Shown here: positions 60,520 to 64,000 of the stretch, piece by piece
Numbering within the stretch: the stretch's first letter is position 1
Layout of the letters: every line of letters starts with the position of its first letter
Assembly (NCBI RefSeq): GCF_958295425.1
Contig: NC_081138.1
Location: 27,945,914-28,009,913, forward strand
DNA length: 64,000 nucleotides
Direction of reading: 5' to 3'
Source of the DNA: Solea solea
Lineage: Eukaryota; Chordata; Actinopteri; Pleuronectiformes; Soleidae
Notes under the pieces: generated by a model
The model's input: the letters and a program-made list of their open reading frames with translations, nothing else
The model's database searches: none
What the model was told of the DNA's origin: nothing
Position numbers and translations under genes: made by a program

Positions 60520-60650
60520 TCCTTACACAAACTGAATCACTTCCTACACGGTAACGTCACAGGGGGACACAGAGTGGAGCTGATGGACTTAATCAACATT
60601 ATATGAACTTGAATTTGTTTATATTTAAAAGTTTACACACAACAGCTTTC
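60520..60650 (+). mobile_element. MITE family A, right-hand fragment
   Basis: CACTTCCTACACGGTAACGT, GTGGAGCTGATGGACTTA, then the terminus whose minus strand is AAAGCTGTTGTGTGTAAACT. Confidence 0.65.
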
Positions 60651-60820
60651 GATTATTATATCAACGTACAATATCAGCTGTGCAAACACGCTGTTATTTA
60701 TGTAACTATAAATGTGTTCATTAAAAAAATGAAAAGACATTTTCCACTTGGTGACAAACACCACGTCACATGACTGTGTCTCTGCCTTTGTTCCCTTCGC
60801 TCTCTCTCTCTCTCTTTCTG

Positions 60821-61190
60821 TATAAAAGTCTCTGTGAATTCACTCGTCGCCCACACTCCAGCCCAAGAATGTGAGACGCTCAAACGTCCGACTGTGTGCC
60901 GAGGCTCTACGTGGAAATCCAAGCCGCGTACGCTGCCTTTCAGGCTGCAGATTGTTCTGCGTGATTAAGCAGAGATGGCCCGCATTGTTCTGCCCAGAAA
61001 CAGAAGTTAATGTAACCTTGCCTCTGACCTCTGTCTTGTGGTCAACCACATCTTTGTCTCCGCTGCATGTGAGGAGAGTTGTTCCAAAAGTGAACAAACA
61101 CGGAGAACAAGAAACTAAAGAGGAGTTTAAATGTCAAAAACATGTGTGACGCCTCAACACGTTCACATTATTAATGTATTAATAAATGTG
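60821..61190 (+). other. Possible short transcription unit with 92-codon open frame
   Basis: A TATA box TATAAAAG (60821-60828) lies 43 bp before an ATG (60871) that opens 92 codons to 61149, followed by AATAAA at about 61182-61187. The predicted protein is basic and Cys-containing, without a domain I recognise, signal peptide or repeats. It could be chance; a retroposon tail follows at 61235. Confidence 0.2.
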
Positions 61191-61234
61191 GCATATTCTG
61201 CCAATGTGTCTTTGGTGTGTTTAAATCATTTCCC

Positions 61235-61275
61235 TGTTGTGGGACCAATAAAGGATTATCTTATCTTATCTTAGG
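61235..61275 (+). mobile_element. Retroposon 3' tail
   Basis: GGGACCAATAAAGGATTATC followed by TTATCTTATCTTA, the same tail type as at 60425-60490. Confidence 0.5.
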
Positions 61276-61494
61276 TATATTAACATACCATATGATGAAG
61301 TTACAGGGCAATGACATGTAGTTTCATATACAGTGAAAAAGTTTGTTGTGTGAAGAATTTTTAAACTTTTAAACTTTATTTTTTTCATTACTTCAGTCTA
61401 TGTTTTACTTTAATTTTTTTGAATTTCAATAATTTTAAAGGGGAATTCTATTAGTATAGTATAGAGCCAAACTGAAAAGAAAAAACTATTTAAT

Positions 61495-61600
61495 GTTTCC
61501 AGAATAAAGTCATAATATTACAAGAATAAAGACATATTATGAGAATAAAGTTGTAATGTTATGAGAATAAAGTTGTAATGTTATGAGAATAAAGTCAATT
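61495..61600. repeat. Tandem GAATAAAGT(C/T)-type minisatellite
   Basis: About four units of roughly 25 bp built on ATGAGAATAAAGTTGTAATG. Confidence 0.85.
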
Positions 61601-61654
61601 ATTAATCAAGACAATCAGCTGCAACCTGTGACAAGATGAGAAACTTTTAAATTT

Positions 61655-61710
61655 AAAATTAAATTAAATTAAATTAAATTAAATTAAAGAAAGAAAGAAA
61701 GAAAGAAAGA
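61655..61710. repeat. (AAATT)n followed by (AAAG)n
   Basis: About seven AAATT units and six GAAA units in direct succession. Confidence 0.92.
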
Positions 61711-62522
61711 ATATTTGATCCTCAGTTTGAACTTCAGGAGGTCATTTTGACCACGTCTCTGTGTCTAAATGCATCCACCATGTGACTCCCTTCACAGGAA
61801 TTTGCTTCGATAAGTGTCTAATAAAGTGGCTGAGAGATTAAAGGTATTTAAAGATTCTCTCACAGACTGAGGAGGCAGGTGGGAGGATGAAAGTCTGCAG
61901 GAGGACACGTCAGGTCATCTGCTCGTCCTTGGCTCGAAGCTGCAGGACAGATGTGGACCCATCGGCCGCGCGGTGAGAAGACAGATAAGGCTCTTTTCCT
62001 CGCAGCTGCATCTCAGGGAGGAGAACACACAAGCAGAAATATCACAGGAACAGTGCAGGTGGAGATGATTTTGACCTATTTACACATTTGGTTAATTTCA
62101 GTGGCGTCTCATTGGATCAGCCTTCCAGAACACGCTGATAAAATCACCTTTGTTGTCGGTCTCATCTGCGAGAGCGTGTGAGCGAGCGAGCGGGAGACAA
62201 CAAAGGAACGACCTCGATGCTCTGAAGACTCTGCACGCACGTGCACGTCTCCTCTTCTGCTCAAGCCATTCAAGCCATTCATCTGTCAGCAGACAGTGAC
62301 CTACAGCCTGAGGCAGGAACACACACACACTCCAGAACTCAGCACCTGAACAGTGGTGGTGCACGTCCACTTGGTTTCCTCTCTATCTCATCTCCCCATG
62401 TACTTTTTTTTATACTATTTTGTGACTTCTTTAGGACCTTTTTCTGATTCTATTGAGGAAGAACCCAATTTCTGAGGAAATGGTTATGTTGTTATGTTGA
62501 TATGTAAACACAAAATTCAAAC

Positions 62523-62965
62523 TTAAAGCTGCGGTGTGAACATTTTGGTGATTCTTTTGTAGTATGTTATTATTCTGCCTCCGTTGTGAGCAAAAACCAT
62601 GTAATATAATTTGTATGATGTGTTCTTCATCTGAAAACAACCCTGTCAGGCAAAACTATCAGACCTGACTGAGGGAATGTGTGTGTATACAGCTGCAGAA
62701 ACGTTTCACTCTCTGTGTGTCTTCCTCTCACTTTATGTTATTAGTTTCTACTCAGTGTATTTATTGAATACTGTTGACCTTTTGACCTTTGCTGTTCCCA
62801 CTGCCTGTGTTGACATGGAACAATTCACTTCCTGTGTGCAGCTCGGCAATGCTGTCCGGCACGGACTATACTGAGAAACACAAATAGAGTCGAATGGAGC
62901 TGACAGACTTAGTGTGAACTCAGGTGACGAGTGTTTGTTTACATTCAAAAGTTACACAATCATTT
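62523..62965 (+). mobile_element. MITE family A, near full-length copy
   Basis: Left end AAAGCTGCGGTGTGAACATT, internal CAGACCTGACTGAGGGAATG, TGTATACAGCTGCAGAAACG, ATTCACTTCCTGTGTGCAGC and ACTATACTGAGAAACACA, right end (minus strand) GATTGTGTAACTTTTGAATG. Best copy for defining the family. Confidence 0.75.
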
Positions 62966-63360
62966 TTTTTGAAAGAGCTTATAAAGCCGTCATAAAAACA
63001 TTTAAATACAGTTTAGAACAACAACAAAAAGAAAGACATGTATAATATGAGGTTGGGTATGAGAATAACCAGCGACACCTACTTTACATGCAAATCAAAA
63101 GAGGCCAGCGACAGCCACCTTTCACCATGAATAATCCTTAAAACGCCCAGAGATGTTCCACTGTCGCGTTTCTGGTGAAATGTCATGTTTTTGTCTCAAA
63201 TCAAAGCGATGGAAACGAGTCATTGTTGGATTTGCCGAATGGAAGCTGTGAAGATGTGACAAGGAGAGAAAGAACTGCGACTAACAGAGAAGAAACAGAG
63301 GGAGGGGTTACAGAAAAGAGAAGACATGAACACAACGTTTGATAGATGTGCAGTTACTTT

Positions 63361-63392
63361 AAAAAATAAATAAATAAATAAATAAATAAATG
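63361..63392. repeat. (AAAT)n microsatellite
   Basis: About seven AAAT units. Confidence 0.9.
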
Positions 63393-63546
63393 ATGAAACT
63401 GTTCAAAATGTCCTGTTATTTTACTCCAAGCTCTCTGTGTGTAACTGTCTTTTATACATAGCATAATAATGATGATGATAAATCAATGAAAACTAAATGT
63501 GTTTGTTGTAATGCATGCTTTCACATGTTATGTTTTTGTCCTGCTT

Positions 63547-63566
63547 TGTGTGTGTGTGTGTGTGTC
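63547..63566. repeat. (TG)n microsatellite
   Basis: About ten TG units. Confidence 0.85.
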
Positions 63567-64000
63567 TGCCCACGGCGGTGCAGTAGAATGGACTGTGATG
63601 AATATAAATCAGGTGACTGAACAGGCAGGGGTTTCTTTCCAGACAAGCTCAGAAGATTGTGTAATGCCCACTCCTACGTTACTGGTTTGCATGTGCGCAC
63701 GGACACACACACGCACACAAAAGCCCTTCTCCACTGGGCGAACAACACATCAACCACTGTATGAAGACGTCTGCCTTCAGACCGACCACCCAGCTGGAGG
63801 CCAGAGCAGCGACGCTGGACCTGGACTTGAATATCAGCAAAGTGTCTCCTTGTTGGATTAATTTTGGCTTTCATTGGTTTGAGTTGAGTTTTGGTGGCAG
63901 CATCTTGGACCACGAGGTGATACAACCTGGACGTTCTCTGTCCTGAGTGAGTTCTCCTCTTCTTCTTCTTTTGCATTTCCTGCCGTGCTGCAGCTATATC

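Larger units (their letters stand above)
58226..64000. other. Upstream flank of cyp19a1a, no further gene seen
   Basis: Beyond the promoter and the GACA/GATA array the sequence is non-coding as far as I can tell. 59401-60420, 61280-61490, 61710-62520 and 62970-64000 hold nothing recognisable except short repeats. No gliomedin exon, expected next in the vertebrate gene order, is visible. Confidence 0.65.

Noticed and set aside
60000..64000. Gliomedin (gldn) exons expected from synteny
   Set aside because: No collagen-like Gly-X-Y or olfactomedin coding was found; the gene probably lies to the right of the window.

Overview
The window is teleost nuclear DNA, most likely from a percomorph fish. 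It holds two spliced protein-coding genes, both on the minus strand, in a background of introns, microsatellites and DNA transposon and SINE remnants typical of fish. The gene pair and its orientation (tnfaip8l3 followed by cyp19a1a, both minus) match the vertebrate TNFAIP8L3-CYP19A1 linkage. The gliomedin and AP4E1 genes expected on either side in that synteny block were not seen, so they presumably lie outside the window.

Layout: 1-5.8 kb is intergenic or 3' flank, with a possible promoter or first exon at the extreme left. tnfaip8l3 spans 5860-33131. Its large coding exon (5860-6422) is separated by a 26.7-kb intron from a 46-bp first coding exon (33086-33131). The intron holds most of the mobile-element history: an intact SINE with perfect target-site duplications, piggyBac-type MITEs, foldback elements and nested insertions. 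From 33.1 to 41.5 kb lies an intergenic stretch with a polypurine/polypyrimidine promoter-side tract, GT-linked repeats and AT-rich DNA.

From 41.5 to 50.04 kb runs an essentially uninterrupted satellite of about 225 copies of a 38-bp monomer, with higher-order structure. It ends about 0.6 kb beyond the stop codon of cyp19a1a. cyp19a1a (gonadal aromatase, CYP19A1) occupies 50613-58225 as nine coding exons. I could join all nine in frame with canonical GT/AG sites into a 520-residue protein with every P450 signature in place. Its intron 7 carries a second, diverged array of about 53 copies of the same 38-bp family.

Upstream of the aromatase start codon is a compact promoter with forkhead (FOXL2-type) and NR5A1-like motifs. 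It is followed, about 460 bp upstream, by a roughly 610-bp GACA/GATA array of the Bkm type and a perfectly placed inverted repeat. The remaining 59.4-64 kb is non-coding as far as I can see, with MITEs, retroposon tails and microsatellites.

The most interesting feature is the concentration of tandem DNA on a key sex-differentiation gene: one satellite family downstream and inside the gene, and a GATA/GACA array next to its promoter. That this affects expression, splicing or sex linkage is inference and not shown by the sequence.
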